Assembly (NCBI RefSeq): GCF_022539315.1
Contig: NC_066333.1
Coordinates: 12,367,001-12,431,000, forward strand
From: Serinus canaria
Lineage: Eukaryota > Chordata > Aves > Passeriformes > Fringillidae
Length of the DNA stretch: 64,000 nucleotides
Direction of reading: 5' to 3'
A program made the translations under genes and the position numbers. The notes beneath the pieces are model-generated. The model was not told the DNA's origin. It saw only the letters and a list, made by a program, of their open reading frames with translations, and did not search any database. Each line of letters opens with the position of its first letter. Positions within the stretch are counted from its first letter, which is position 1. Below, in pieces: positions 52,807 to 64,000 of the stretch.

Positions 52807-55800
52807 TTATATTTCATGTATATACAGGTACACATGTGTACAGAGCTCCAGGTAGGAGAATTTTAAGCAAATGGAAATAGATAAGACAGCAACAGAGAAC
52901 TTTCATAAAGCAAAGAGTGAAAGTGATGTTTGGCCTTAAAATATCACACTCTTCATTAGACAGGAAAGTTCTGTGTTCCCAAATCCTTCTTTACAGCCCC
53001 TTGTCACACAGGCACTGCTGCTCCATGGGGGAGGCTCCAAGGCAATGGATGCTCCTACAGGTCACTGGGAATTGGCTGTGCTGAAGAATTTGGGAGCCAA
53101 AGGCCCCCAGCAGCTCACAGAGTGGAGAGCAGGGAGGGAAACCCCCCCTGTGCAGGAAGAACAGAGCACAAACCTCGTGTCCTGCCTGGGTCTGACCCCA
53201 GCACACAAATTTAAAGGGTTTTTTCTTTCCCCTCCTCAGTGCAGTTTGTTGCCACTCATTGCACTGACCTGTAAAGTCAAGGCCTGACCTTTTTTTGAGT
53301 CCAAGTGAGAAAGCAGATGAGATACTGGGACAGAGGCAGACTTTTAGCCTCAGAGGCTGGCAAGGGAGGCACAAGTGCTGCGCCTGAAATCTGTGTTGGG
53401 CCATGACCAAGACATCGCTTATTCCACAGCCAGCCATAGACTGTCACTTCATTTCAGTACTAGAAATAAAGGGTGGTCTGACACATAAGTCATTAGGAAA
53501 AAAAAATTAAATCAATATTCCTAAGCCTCACAAGAAAAGAATGCATTTGAGAGTCAGATTTTTTTCAAGGAGAAAGTCAAATCCAAATGCTAGTTAGGCT
53601 TGTCTGCAGCTGTGAATTGTGCATGTAAAAATATACACTGAGACTTCTTTAAACATGGAGCCAACGCTATAAAGAACTGGATGTAATTTTCCAAACAAAA
53701 ATGCTATGGTCCCTACCTTAATTTAGCTGACTAGTTTGCATGCTCAGAAGATATTCACACTTAGGGGTAAAAAAATTAATTCATTTTAGACATGTAAAAT
53801 TCTACCATTTCACACCCAGAAAGGGAGGGCTGTATCTTCCAAGGAAGAGGGGAGCATGCTTGAAGTGATCACCCTAAAATGACAACCAAAGCCTCATATT
53901 GGTGCTAATGCTGTTAATTTAGTCTTTTAATGGAAAACTACCAATATTAGAAATTTGAGGGCCCTTTGAAGACCCCAGTTTAGGGAGCCTAAGACTCATA
54001 TGTCTGATTGCGAGATGAACGCAAATTATTAATCTATCAAACCATTATCAAACTAACATCATACTTTTCCTCCCAAAAATGTTTTAATGTTTTCTCAGCA
54101 CATGAAGAATTCAAGACAGACCCTTCCATAGTGCTTGTCCTAAATTCACCAATACCTCAGAATTACACCAGAAACACACTAAATCTATTTCATTCCATTT
54201 GCTTTAGCACATTTGTTTAAAGACAGTCTCTTGTTGGTTCATCTGTGTCTGAAGTGACCTTATTTATTATCTTAAAGTTCCTGTGAGTTTTCCTCAAAAA
54301 ACAGATCTTTTCAGACAGCTGAATATAGATTACAGGTAAAAAACAAAATCCCTAATGATTTAGAATTTCTAAATTTCTCTCATGTTATCACCTTTATAAG
54401 GAGAGATTATGATAAAAAGAAAAATAATAAAACGACAGTCATGCAAGGCATTTGCTTTTAGCAGGGCCCTGGGTTCCTGCTTTCCTCCCACAGCACAAAC
54501 ACGATGAACCCAAAGTCTGCAAAAGACTAACACAAGAATTCTGCTTCAGATTATGACTGAACGTTAGTGACCTGTACAATGACAAAAATCATTGAACCAG
54601 TCAAGGCAATTTGTGATGAAAAATTACAGGGCTGGAACAGAAGCGCGCTCCGAGCGCTGCAGAACCCCAGAGTCATCCTGCTCTCCTCAAAGCAGGATGG
54701 GCAAATCTTCCCCCAGCCACCACGGCAAATCCTCTGCTAAAGAATGAAATATTTAAGTGCCCTCACAAAACAAACAAATCTGCATCTCAAAAAACCCTGC
54801 TTGGAGATTGCAATGTTTGGAGTTCGTAATTTGGCAGAGTTACAAAATTACATTTCAAAAATCGACTTATTTTTCCAGCGTCAATGCTCCTTTCTGTGCA
54901 CCATGACAAAACTGACTCCAGTTTCAAATGCACCTGTCAGAGCTGTCAGCCATCAGCAGCACTCTTTTGTTGTTTGGTTATGCTGCCAGGCCCTTCCAGC
55001 ATGTTTTCACTGAGAGGAGGAGGTGTCATCTGAATATGGCAAAACAAAACTGTGACTCACTCAGCAGAATCAGACAGACCTTACAGTTTGGAGTAAGGCA
55101 CACAGGCTGTCTGAGACTGCAGACTCCTCCAGACTATCTTTCTGCTTGCACAGCACCAGCACAGAGCTGATCCCACTGCAGCAAAATAACAAGGTAATGA
55201 GAGGAGCCCCGAGCAGGCAGCAGCCCTGTGAATCAGCACTGGCTCCATGCATTGCTACACCAGCCACAATTAACACCCAGCCTGCACAACAGAGGTGGCA
55301 AAGCAATACTGGAGTTCACATGGTGTGGCAAATAAAGGAATACATATTATTTATGGAGCAAATGAGGAAGCATGTCATTCCTTTGGATGTGTACTCCAAA
55401 ATGAAAGCTATTTGAGCATTCGCTTATTTTTTCTTTCACTGACTTTTTTCTTGCTTATAAATTTGTGCCACCAAACCCAGGGATTTTGTACCCTGTGGCA
55501 ACTCCTGGAAGTTATAACAGTTGAACTAATGAGATCTGTGAAAGCAATCGCTCTTTGAGAGAGGAAATGATTTTTAGTCAAACAGTTGAATGTTTTGCCT
55601 TACCATCTGCACAACCTTTTGTTAAAATACCTCCTATACCAAGACACCTGACCAAACAGATGGGGGAAGAAAAAAAGCCTTTGTTAAAGTTTTGGCATTC
55701 TGTTTCTTCAATTAGATTCTTCAATAAGTTTTCAGCAAAACCAGTCCTATGGTCCACATACTTTTAATCATAAATCTTTTGCCAAGAAGGGGTGAAAGGA

Positions 55801-55861
55801 AGCAATTCATGATACCCTGAGGTGTCTTTATGTGTCTGAAAGTACTCCAAGTTAGAGATCC

Positions 55862-56310
55862 ATTCATGGTTTGGGTTAGAGGGGACTTTTGAGCCCATCC
55901 AGTGCCACCCCTGCCATGGCAGGGACATCTCCCACCGTCCCAGGTGCTCCAAGCCCTGTCCAGCCTGGCCTTGGGCACTGCCAGGGATCCAGGGGCAGCC
56001 CCAGCTGCTCTGGGCACCCTGGGCCAGGGCCTGCCCACCCTCACAGAGAATTCCTTCCCAATATTCCACCCAACCCTGCTCCCTGTCAGTTTAAGGCCAT
56101 TCCCTGTGTCCTGTCACTACAGGCCCTTGTCAAACGTCTCTCCCCATCTCTCTCAGGATCCCTTTAGGTACTGGAAGGTGCTATAACATCTCCATTTTCC
56201 TCTCCAGGCTGAACAATCCCATCTCAGCCTGGTTTCATAGCAGAAGGGCTCCTTTCCTTCACTCCAGCATGTGACCACCCCAGAAAACTTGGCAACCTCT
56301 TCTCCACAGG
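55862..56310 (-). mobile_element. CR1 LINE, 5'-truncated 3' end
   Basis: CR1 is the main non-LTR retrotransposon of birds and usually survives as 5'-truncated 3' ends. Read on the minus strand, the segment carries the familiar order: the region around CTCCAGGCTGAACAATCCC (56206-56218 on the plus strand), then the part matching CTTTAGGTACTGGAAGG, the TTTAAGGCCATTCCC region, the GAGAATTCCTTCCCAAT block, the GGCCTTGGGCACTGCCAGGG and CATGGCAGGGACATCTCCC blocks, and the end at GGTTTGGGTTAGAGGGGAC. It lacks the reverse-transcriptase domain and is only about 450 bp, so it is dead. The terminal ATTCTATG-type octamer repeats are nearly gone; only CCATTCATGG remains. The upstream limit near 56310 is uncertain. 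Confidence 0.9.
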
Positions 56311-57099
56311 TCCCCTGCTCCCCACTGCAGCAGTTCCCTGAGTGTGAAACACTGAAGCAAACACAGCAAACATTGACTGAAGTACAAGGAAAGTGTCAGA
56401 GAGGTGCCACCTCTCTTCAAGGACTTCTCCTTGAAGGCCTGGGCAAGCAGTTGTTATTTTAAATGTTCAGTGCAGATGTCAGTCCTGGCCAAAGACAACA
56501 TTGTGATACAGCTTTGGGCCAACACAGAAAATCCAGAATAAAACACACAGCCTCTTGATAGCTCATATGAAGTGCTCAAAATTCAGGTAACTCTTGGCAT
56601 TGCAAAGGAGTGTTTGTTCATAACTAAATGTGTGAAATACAGTGCTGGCAATACTGTAATCAGGATTAGGTGTGTACAGATTATGTTTATAGAGAAAGTG
56701 TAGCTGGATTATTTTTTTTCTCTTGCCCTGGAAAAGATCACCACCTCTTAAAAAAAAAACCCTAAATGTCATTTTTTTGCTAAGCAATGGATTGCCAAGC
56801 AGCTTGGCAGAGCTGCCAGCCCCTGTACCAGGCTGGGCAGCAGGGTCAGGCAGCATTGGCAGTAAGGACTGCCTGCCCCAGATGGCTCAGCCCTGCACCG
56901 AGCTGGGGCCCAGGTGTCAGCACAGCACTGAGCACATCAAAACCACAGCACTGCTTCATTTCTCCAAACAATTATGCTGTGAAATACTCAACCAAAGCAG
57001 TGTCAAACCAGGAACTGCTGAACTCTAGGGGGGTTGGAAAGGCAGCCCAGCGAGCAAGGGCAGCGTTGGGCACATCAGGCAGCTTCCTCCTCCTGGGGC

Positions 57100-57131
57100 A
57101 CGGAGCTCATTCCCCACGGAGCTCATTCCCC
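57100..57131. repeat. 16-bp tandem duplication
   Basis: ACGGAGCTCATTCCCC occurs twice back to back (57100-57115 and 57116-57131) with no mismatch, suggesting a recent local duplication. Confidence 0.85.
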
Positions 57132-57436
57132 TTGGCACAGCCCCTTCTCTGGAGTGGCCATTTATGGGGGAAAAGCCTGGCAGATGCAAGAGTCAAGTGC
57201 CAAGTGGATGCTTTTTGTCCTGAGCTGTGCCAGCAGTGGCATCTGGCTGCATGGCTGGCTCCTCGCTCAGCACTCAGGGGGGCCTGGCCTGAACTCTGTG
57301 AGGGTCTGGTGGGTCACTCTGTCTCTGAACAGCCACCAAAAATCCTCTCTCCCCACTCACCCTTTCAAAGGGCAAGGGCATAAAGCCAGGGTTTTGCCCA
57401 GACTCACTGCCCATGTCCTTTGTGTGCTGTGCCCAG

Positions 57437-57522
57437 CACGGGCCCGGCTCCACACACCCTCACGGGCCCGGCTCCACACACCCTCACGGGCCCGGCTCCA
57501 CACACCCTCACAGGCCCGTGCT
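57437..57522. repeat. 24-bp minisatellite, 3.5 copies
   Basis: The unit CACGGGCCCGGCTCC plus ACACACCCT is repeated exactly at 57437-57460, 57461-57484 and 57485-57508, followed by a diverged partial copy to about 57522. The unit contains the self-complementary core CGGGCCCG. Three identical copies indicate recent expansion. Since 24 is a multiple of three, the array keeps the surrounding frame open and inflates the longest open frame of the window. Confidence 0.9.
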
Positions 57523-59028
57523 GAGGCAGGACAATTCAGCACCGAGTTTTCCTCATTAAATTCACTCTGCCTTCAGGTGGGACAGGAATGTGAAGATTGT
57601 TGCGTGTCAGGATGGAGCCACCCTGCCAGCAGCCGGGGCAGAGATAGGCACAGGGCTGTGTCACGTTTACCTCAGCCTACACAGCGTGCACAGGCCGGGC
57701 CTGCAGCTCGGTGTTTGCATGACTAACTACGAGCCTTATGTACATTTACACATTCATTTATGCTGCCAGATTTTTGTATATTCACATGGTGCTACATGTT
57801 TTCTGGAAACTCGAGTTCCTGACTCTTAAGGTATTTGGGATCTCGCTGTGGAATCCAAAGACTCATTAACATTTCAGAGATAGACTCCTTATTGGGGAAT
57901 GCACACAATTTAAAACAACAACAACAAAAAAAGCATGAAATCTGCTTTGTTTTTCTTCCCTTCACCTCCATGGCATCATTTATCATAACAAAGTCCAAAC
58001 TGCTCTTCATGACATGTTAGTCATTCCAAGACAGGCAGCAAAGCTGGCTGTTCCCACTGATTCCCCTTGCTTTAAAATGTGTATTCTAAAAGAAAATTTT
58101 GACTTCCGTCTTATGAAGAAATTTATCCATAGAAAATAAATGTACTCTTTAAAACATTTCTGTTCTACACTTATTTCTTCATTTTTCTCCATATTAGAGT
58201 TTTTCAATGGATTGATAACTCAGTAATCTCAGAAGTGTCTCTTGAGCTGTCTGCACTGCTGGGGACCTCCGAGAGCAAACGTAGCGATGATGTTTGAAGT
58301 GCAGGAAGCACAGAAGGGCTCGCACAGCAGCGCACGTAGATTCATGTGTGGGAATGATTATCCCCAACTTTTCAGCTCTTTGATGCATTGTGTGAAAGAT
58401 ACCCACAAATCTTAACCAAAAGTTTCCTACATTAAAAGCACAGCCAAGCAGAGGAGCCTGGTCTTCTGGCTGTGGAGTTTTGCCTGAATATATCCCCATG
58501 TGAATACCCTGCTTTGAATGATGTAACATGAAAGGATTGTCTGCATTGTGCAGAAATTCTGTTTCCCATTACTCATACTTGTAAATGTATCTGTTCTACA
58601 GCTCCCTAAGAAATGAACAAGCCTTAGCATCAGAAATATTCCTAACACATTTTTAGGCAAAACAGAACCAGCTAGCTGTTCCATGATATTAAGTAATTCT
58701 TTCATGCTTTGCAATGCCTCAGAGTCTCAAGATAGCATTTGGATGTGTTTATGCAATTTCTGAGATTGCCTACACAGGTACTATTGGGTCTTTTCCCACT
58801 CTGACAAGAGCTTTTCCTTGGAAGCCTGATGAACTGCACTGCTGACAGTGACACAGTGGTGGAAACAGGCAGGCAAGCGCCTCAGATGTTGGAACAAGAA
58901 AGGATTCCAGCATTTCCAGCATTTTTAGCACCTGGGATTCTTGCTTAGCAAACATCCCCACCCCAGCTGTGGTATGGAAAAACTGCAATCTCTGTACGTA
59001 TTTTACAAAATATAAAAGATGGACAAAT

Positions 59029-59071
59029 AAAAAAAATTAAGAAAAAAAAAAAAAACAAAGTAAGAAAAAAG
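59029..59071. repeat. A-rich low-complexity tract
   Basis: An A-rich run including about 14 consecutive A bases (from 59042) and further AAAAAA blocks. No transposon or retrocopy body was recognised upstream. Confidence 0.7.
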
Positions 59072-62000
59072 GAATTTTACCAAAGTGTAACCTAGTTATT
59101 AGACTCAGTCTGATCTCTGAGCAGTATCACTGCTGCCTTCAGAGGACTGATTTCATTGACACATGATGTGGGACCCCTACACTGAACTCACCTGGGGTGA
59201 AAAAATACAACTGTGCACCAGATTTTCTCAAGTTCAGTAAAACAAAAAATAGGGTCTTGTCTGTACATTCCCATCTACAATAGAAGCTTTTGCTACCTGA
59301 GAATGTCAGGCAGGAAGAGGTGATTTTACAGGACATTTTTATGCTCAGCAAAGTCACTCACAATCCTAAGAAAGCTACAATAGCCACAGAAACTGCCTTG
59401 TCTTAGACCTGATCTACTTCAAATCCAGCTTTTAAAAAGGATTATCAGAAGGAATTATAATGGTAAATCTCCAAATCACTATAGACTAAGCAATTCTTCC
59501 TAAATGGCTCCTTTGGGCCTTTCTGCTGAGAGCAACAGGCTCCAGAGAGCTGCAGCTCCCCAGGATCCCACAGACCTCCCACCTCCTTTCTGCCTCCCCA
59601 AGCTGGCAGGAATTGGCACACAGGAAAGATGATGACAAAGATTTTCCCCAACAATGAGGTGGGGGATTAGACATTGTGACTGCAGTGGGGCAATCTGGAA
59701 AAATCTAACCACGAGGCAGCAATTTCTACACTTGATGGAAGATTTCAACACTGACTTCACGTAAGTGAGGGAGGACAAATCTCTGAGCTCCTCTCCTTTG
59801 CAATGGATCTGTATTAAAATCTCTAGACGTGATGGCAGATCCTCTTTGATAAATATGGGATTTTACTTGCACCACTGCAGTACCTCACATGCACAGGGTT
59901 GTGCTTCCTTTTTATCCTTAGGAAAGGGGGATGGTTGAACCCTTATCATCCTGTTTATCTCACCAGTGTTCATTCCCTTCAGCAACTGGGCAAAACTTCC
60001 CTCATTTCTTGATCAATAATGCAGCACCTGCTCTTTCCTGCCTGTGAGATTGCTATTTTGGAGCATTCATGATTTCTCCTGCCTGCAACAACTCATCTAC
60101 ATGTTGTCTATTTGAGCCCAGACTTAAAGTTATTTGCAATAGATCCTGGAAAATGTCCTAAGCTGCTTATGAAGCAAAACCTCAGGACAGAAGGCACAGT
60201 TTAAGGATGATATTTCTGCCCTGCTCCATCTCACACCAAGCAAAAGCAAAGCCACCTTCACTCCTGTGCTGTGTGAGCAGGGATAAGGTGCTTTTGTACA
60301 TAACATCTTCCTTGGCTTCACCAACATCATGAGGAGAAAGGGGAAGCTGAGGCTGCCTCAAGGGGGGCCCCATTGGTTATCAGCACACTTGAACACCTTT
60401 CTCCTCTCTGCAGACACTCAGCAGCACAGGGCTGAAGGGGAGCAGGGAACACCTGGGGAAAGGAGGCACTGCTGGACTGGCACCTATCCCTGTGAGCAGC
60501 ACGGCCTGGGAGTGGTTCCCAGGGAGTCTCTCCCGAGTTTGCAGATGGATCATTCATTCTCCACACATGACTCACTGCAGACCTGAGCTGAGCATCTGTC
60601 ACCTCTGCCAGAGACTGAAGGAGACGGAGGCAGGCTGTAACACACCAAGGGACTTAGCAGGGAAAAACCTGAACATATGGACTCGAGGAGAGGCCAGGGT
60701 GATCTGCTCTTGCACCAGAAAAGCTGCACATCTCACAGCACATGATCATTTCCTTATAAAGCTACAGCATATCATGGCAACATGACTAAAACAAGCCTTG
60801 GGGACCCCTAAGACTCATCATCATTATAGGGAACTTTGGAAGAGTAGAGATAAAGGACCAAGAAAAGGAAAAAAGCCAAGAACTCCATTTTTCTGGCTAT
60901 CAAAGATGATATGCAGCTTCTCCTTCTACTGCAGCAGAGAAGGTCATGCTCTGCTTGGTTTGTAGCACCAAAGACAGCCACAGAGCCTTCAATGCATTTA
61001 GGTCCAAATGGCATCAAAACCCATGAAGCCCAAATACTGGAATAAACCAAAAAGACATCATTTCTCCCCTGCTGCCCTTGTCAATTTGCACACTATCTTT
61101 TAAATTTCTCTACTGAATTTCCTCTTCTATGTACTTTTCTAAAATTTTTGCTTGTAGCTACTTTCCAGTAGCAGTGGTTTGTCATCAAACAGGGGCTGGC
61201 AAGTGCTGGGAGCTTGGTTTGCTCCACGTTTTCCATGGCAGTTGTGTTTTTATTTTAACTGGAAGCAGTAAGATGGTTCTAACCGGAACATCCACAGTAA
61301 AAGGGGGTCACACTAAACATGCCAGACCTGTCTGGGCAGGTCTAATTTAAACACCAGCCTTTTAAGAACGGGACTGTCTTTGAATGAGATTTCTTTGTAC
61401 TACTGAAGACAGCACACACCCTTTTCCTGCTGCTTGATTAAACAGCACTTGCCCAATGAATAGATCTTGATCAGGAATAGAAAATGCATGGAGCTGTCCT
61501 GGGGAAAATGTGCTATATCCTTTCCCAGACTCACCTGTGGGAAGACATGTACAGCTGTATTGAACACAGGCCTTTCAAATCAGTCCTCTTGCATCTGGAT
61601 CTCTGCTCTGTCAACTGTCTGTGACTTTAAAGAACTCCCTTTATGCATTTGAACATCATCAAGCATTTATGGCTGTGGAAGTGTCTCACAGAAAAGCTGT
61701 ACTTTCAGATTTGGCTTTGCCTCTGGAGGACAAACACCAACCAAGACATGAACTGTTCCATGGCTGTGGCCCAAAACCCCATATCACAACCACAGCAGAA
61801 GGGCTGAAGTGCACATTTCACTGCTCTTGCAGAAGTGAATCCTCCCTTGCTAAAAATAACCCTGACTTTACTGCAGCGTCATCCTTTGCCCTGTTCCACT
61901 CACCCAGCACCACACACCGAGGACAGCGAGGCAGAGAAGTGCCAAGGAGGAGCTGGTGTTCCCAGGCAAGGTGAATATCAAAAGTTTGCACTACTGTGCT

Positions 62001-62584
62001 TTACTTTTTCCTGTTTCAGGGACTTTGGCTTCTACAGATGCACTGAGTTCATGGGAAGAAAGCATAAATGCCACAGCATAAATACATTCTCATTGGATTT
62101 CCAGAATAACAAAGGATAACAGACAATTGCCCTCCATCAGAGCAAGAAAATTTGCAGCCTAGAACACAGAGCTGGACTAACTCTGCTGTCTGCTCCAGTT
62201 TTCCTGAGTTATCTTGGGGAAATCATCCATCTCCCATAGAAATGAGCATGAGCTGTCAGGTGTTGCACCTCGCACTAATTTCAAGACTTTGCTGCTTCAA
62301 CACATTTCAAAAGTTCACACCTCAGCCCTTGCTGTAAAATGGAAAGAACAGCATTTCTTGACCTCACAATAATACCATGAGGATAAACATGTCCTAGGTT
62401 TTAAACCACTTGAGGGTTACATGGACAGCAGAGGTCAGGCTGGCCCCCATCTCCAGGGGTGACTCACTTCTAGGAGAAGGTGCTTGCATTCATTTGGAAG
62501 GACAACAAGGCATGACTCAATGGATCAAAGCAATTTATCACTAGTGAAATCAGCACCTAATGTTAAATTCTGAACTCCTTTCTG

Positions 62585-62700
62585 CCAGTCCATTTGCATA
62601 TTAGAGCTTTACATGGTTAGTATTAGCTGAAACTAGACCCACTTGACAGGCGGAATGGTTAATTACGTGATTATGAAATTTCTGCAGTGGCTCTGGTAAA
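62585..62700. promoter_or_regulatory. Candidate octamer/homeodomain regulatory element
   Basis: The block has ATTTGCATAT (62592-62601), a POU octamer-like site, and TTAATTACGTGATTATGA (62659-62676), which combines homeodomain TAATTA, a TACGTGA half-site and a second ATTA core. Preserved CpGs (AGGCGGAATGG, TTACGTG) support constraint. This remains inference without alignment. Confidence 0.3.
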
Positions 62701-64000
62701 CATTGTACAAAACAGAAATTATTTTTGCAACAATTTTTTATTTTAGCATTGTAGTGTATTTGTTCTCTCTATTTTCTGAAGGCTTTAAGAGAGAATTTTT
62801 GGAGGCACTCCTCCACCATTCTTTCTCCATCCACACACTCAGCTCTCAAGGGGGTAGAGGACAAAGCTTGACCATGCTGTTAGAAGATTTTAACCACTCC
62901 TCAAAAATTTATATTGTACTATATAAGCATCTGCCTGTCTCTTTGGATGGCAAATAGAGATCATTCTGCAAAAAGAATTCTTTACAGCACTTCATCCAGC
63001 TTAGCCCTTGTCTCCTGGTACTTAGACAAACAGTTTTTGGTTTATGTAAATAGCTGGTGGATCACATTTCCCTGGCTGCCACACCCAGCCAGCCTGAATC
63101 ACCCAGGGAAACATAAAGAGAGTCCCTCTTTTATGCAGTGCTTTTTCACCAAAGTACACAAGAGTTGCTATGTTACCCTTTCCCCACCAGCAAACAGATT
63201 TTTCATTCTGAAAGAACTTTTCTGTGGATCAACCCACTGCATAATGCCTGGTAAAGTTTGATCTGGTTAAGAGGAGGAACACTGGGTGGGAAACAAAGCA
63301 AAATAAACGCTCTAAGGGAGCCTTGACTTCTGGGCTTCCATGTTGTTTCTCCCACCACTGGGTGCTCCAGGGTCATCTGCTCTTCCTGCAGCCTCCTCTT
63401 GTGCCCTGAGTGCAGGACAGGAGGATTGAGGCAGCTGCAGAAGTCATGGAGAAAAACCTGGATGAGCCCCAGGAGTTCACCTACACGGGCTTGTCAGCTG
63501 CCATTAGTTGGGTCTGCTTTTCTGGGAAGGTCAATCCAAGGCAAAGCCAGCTGGATCAAGGGTAGGCACACCTCTCCAGTGAAAAACATAAGGATCAGGA
63601 AGCAGCCCTGTGGCCCCCTCTCCACCCATTCTTGGCTGTCCTGCACTGCAAAGCCCAACACACCTCATGGCTGGCCACAGCTCAGCTCTGCTTCCCTCCT
63701 CCAGGAGATCCATCCTTCTCCCTGTTTGAACCTGGAAGAAAACTCTCTCCTGAGGCTGTTGGTCACTGCTGCAGCCATGGTGCAAAGGTGGGAGGAGAGG
63801 CAGATCTGCTGCTCATGCTTTCCAAAACTTCAGCAATCTTTCTAAATCAAAGCTTTATTTTAGGGCTCAAAGCTCTGATGGGGTGGAGAAATGATTTTTG
63901 GATGTTTCTTTTTGCACTGTGATGTCTCAGAAAGCCTCAGCTCTAGTTTTAATAACCAATCAGCCTCTCTGCACTCAGACTGCCACACTTTAGCTACCAG

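Larger units (their letters stand above)
41261..55860. other. Noncoding DNA, no gene recognised
   Basis: No convincing exon is visible. GC-rich patches at 41640-42160, 44640-45010 and 52990-53200 carry chance open frames, including a 206-codon minus-strand frame at 41524-42144 with no domain I recognise. The rest is AT-rich, with several blocks listed as candidate regulatory elements and two TA microsatellites. Confidence 0.7.
56311..57730. other. GC-rich noncoding stretch with overlapping chance frames
   Basis: From about 56780 to 57720 the base composition is distinctly GC-richer than the flanks, and two plus-strand frames overlap (56787-57383 and 57034-57726, the latter 230 codons). Neither translation contains a domain I recognise. 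The longer one is extended by an in-frame 24-bp minisatellite. I treat the stretch as noncoding. Confidence 0.55.
57731..64000. other. Noncoding DNA, no gene recognised
   Basis: No exon is recognised. The stretch is AT-rich with GC-richer patches at about 60400-60650 and 63340-63800. It contains an A-rich tract near 59029 and a candidate regulatory block near 62585, both listed separately. Confidence 0.7.

Noticed and set aside
57034..57726. Longest open frame (230 codons, plus strand)
   Set aside because: It lies in GC-rich DNA where stop codons are rare, overlaps another long frame on the same strand, includes a recent minisatellite, and shows no recognisable domain.
59029..59071. A-rich tract as a retrotransposon tail
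   Set aside because: No element body was recognised on either side. Simple A-rich sequence is sufficient.

Overview
The window looks like vertebrate nuclear DNA and most likely comes from a bird, possibly a songbird. The best evidence is one clear CR1-type LINE 3' end (about 55862-56310, minus strand) with the avian arrangement. Other support is weaker: AT-leaning composition broken by short GC-rich patches, low recognisable repeat load, CpG depletion outside one cluster, and only short microsatellites. I cannot name the species, chromosome or flanking genes.

I recognise no protein-coding exon, rRNA, tRNA or other RNA gene. All open reading frames are short (230 codons or fewer). The longest ones sit in GC-rich or repetitive patches where stop codons are rare by chance, and none shows a domain I recognise. 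The simplest reading is a gene desert or a very long intron.

Layout: 1-14340 is ordinary noncoding DNA with several AT-rich, homeobox-motif-rich blocks that resemble conserved noncoding elements. 14341-15000 is the CpG-richest stretch and could be a promoter or enhancer. 15101-39670 is again noncoding, with candidate regulatory blocks, small direct repeats and perfect hairpins near 20.75 kb and 21.58 kb. 39709-41195 holds the most distinctive structure: two copies of an unclassified element of about 210 bp, head to head in opposite orientation and 1.06 kb apart. A 49-bp minisatellite overlaps the outer edge of one copy. 41261-55860 is noncoding with TA microsatellites and further candidate regulatory blocks. 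55862-56310 is the CR1 fragment. 56311-57730 is GC-rich with a 24-bp minisatellite. 57731-64000 is noncoding.

No genes work together here as far as I can see. If the window has a function it is most likely cis-regulatory. That is inference from motif content and cannot be shown without cross-species alignment or chromatin data. I found no convincing novel system; the inverted element pair with its edge-derived minisatellite is the observation best worth following up.
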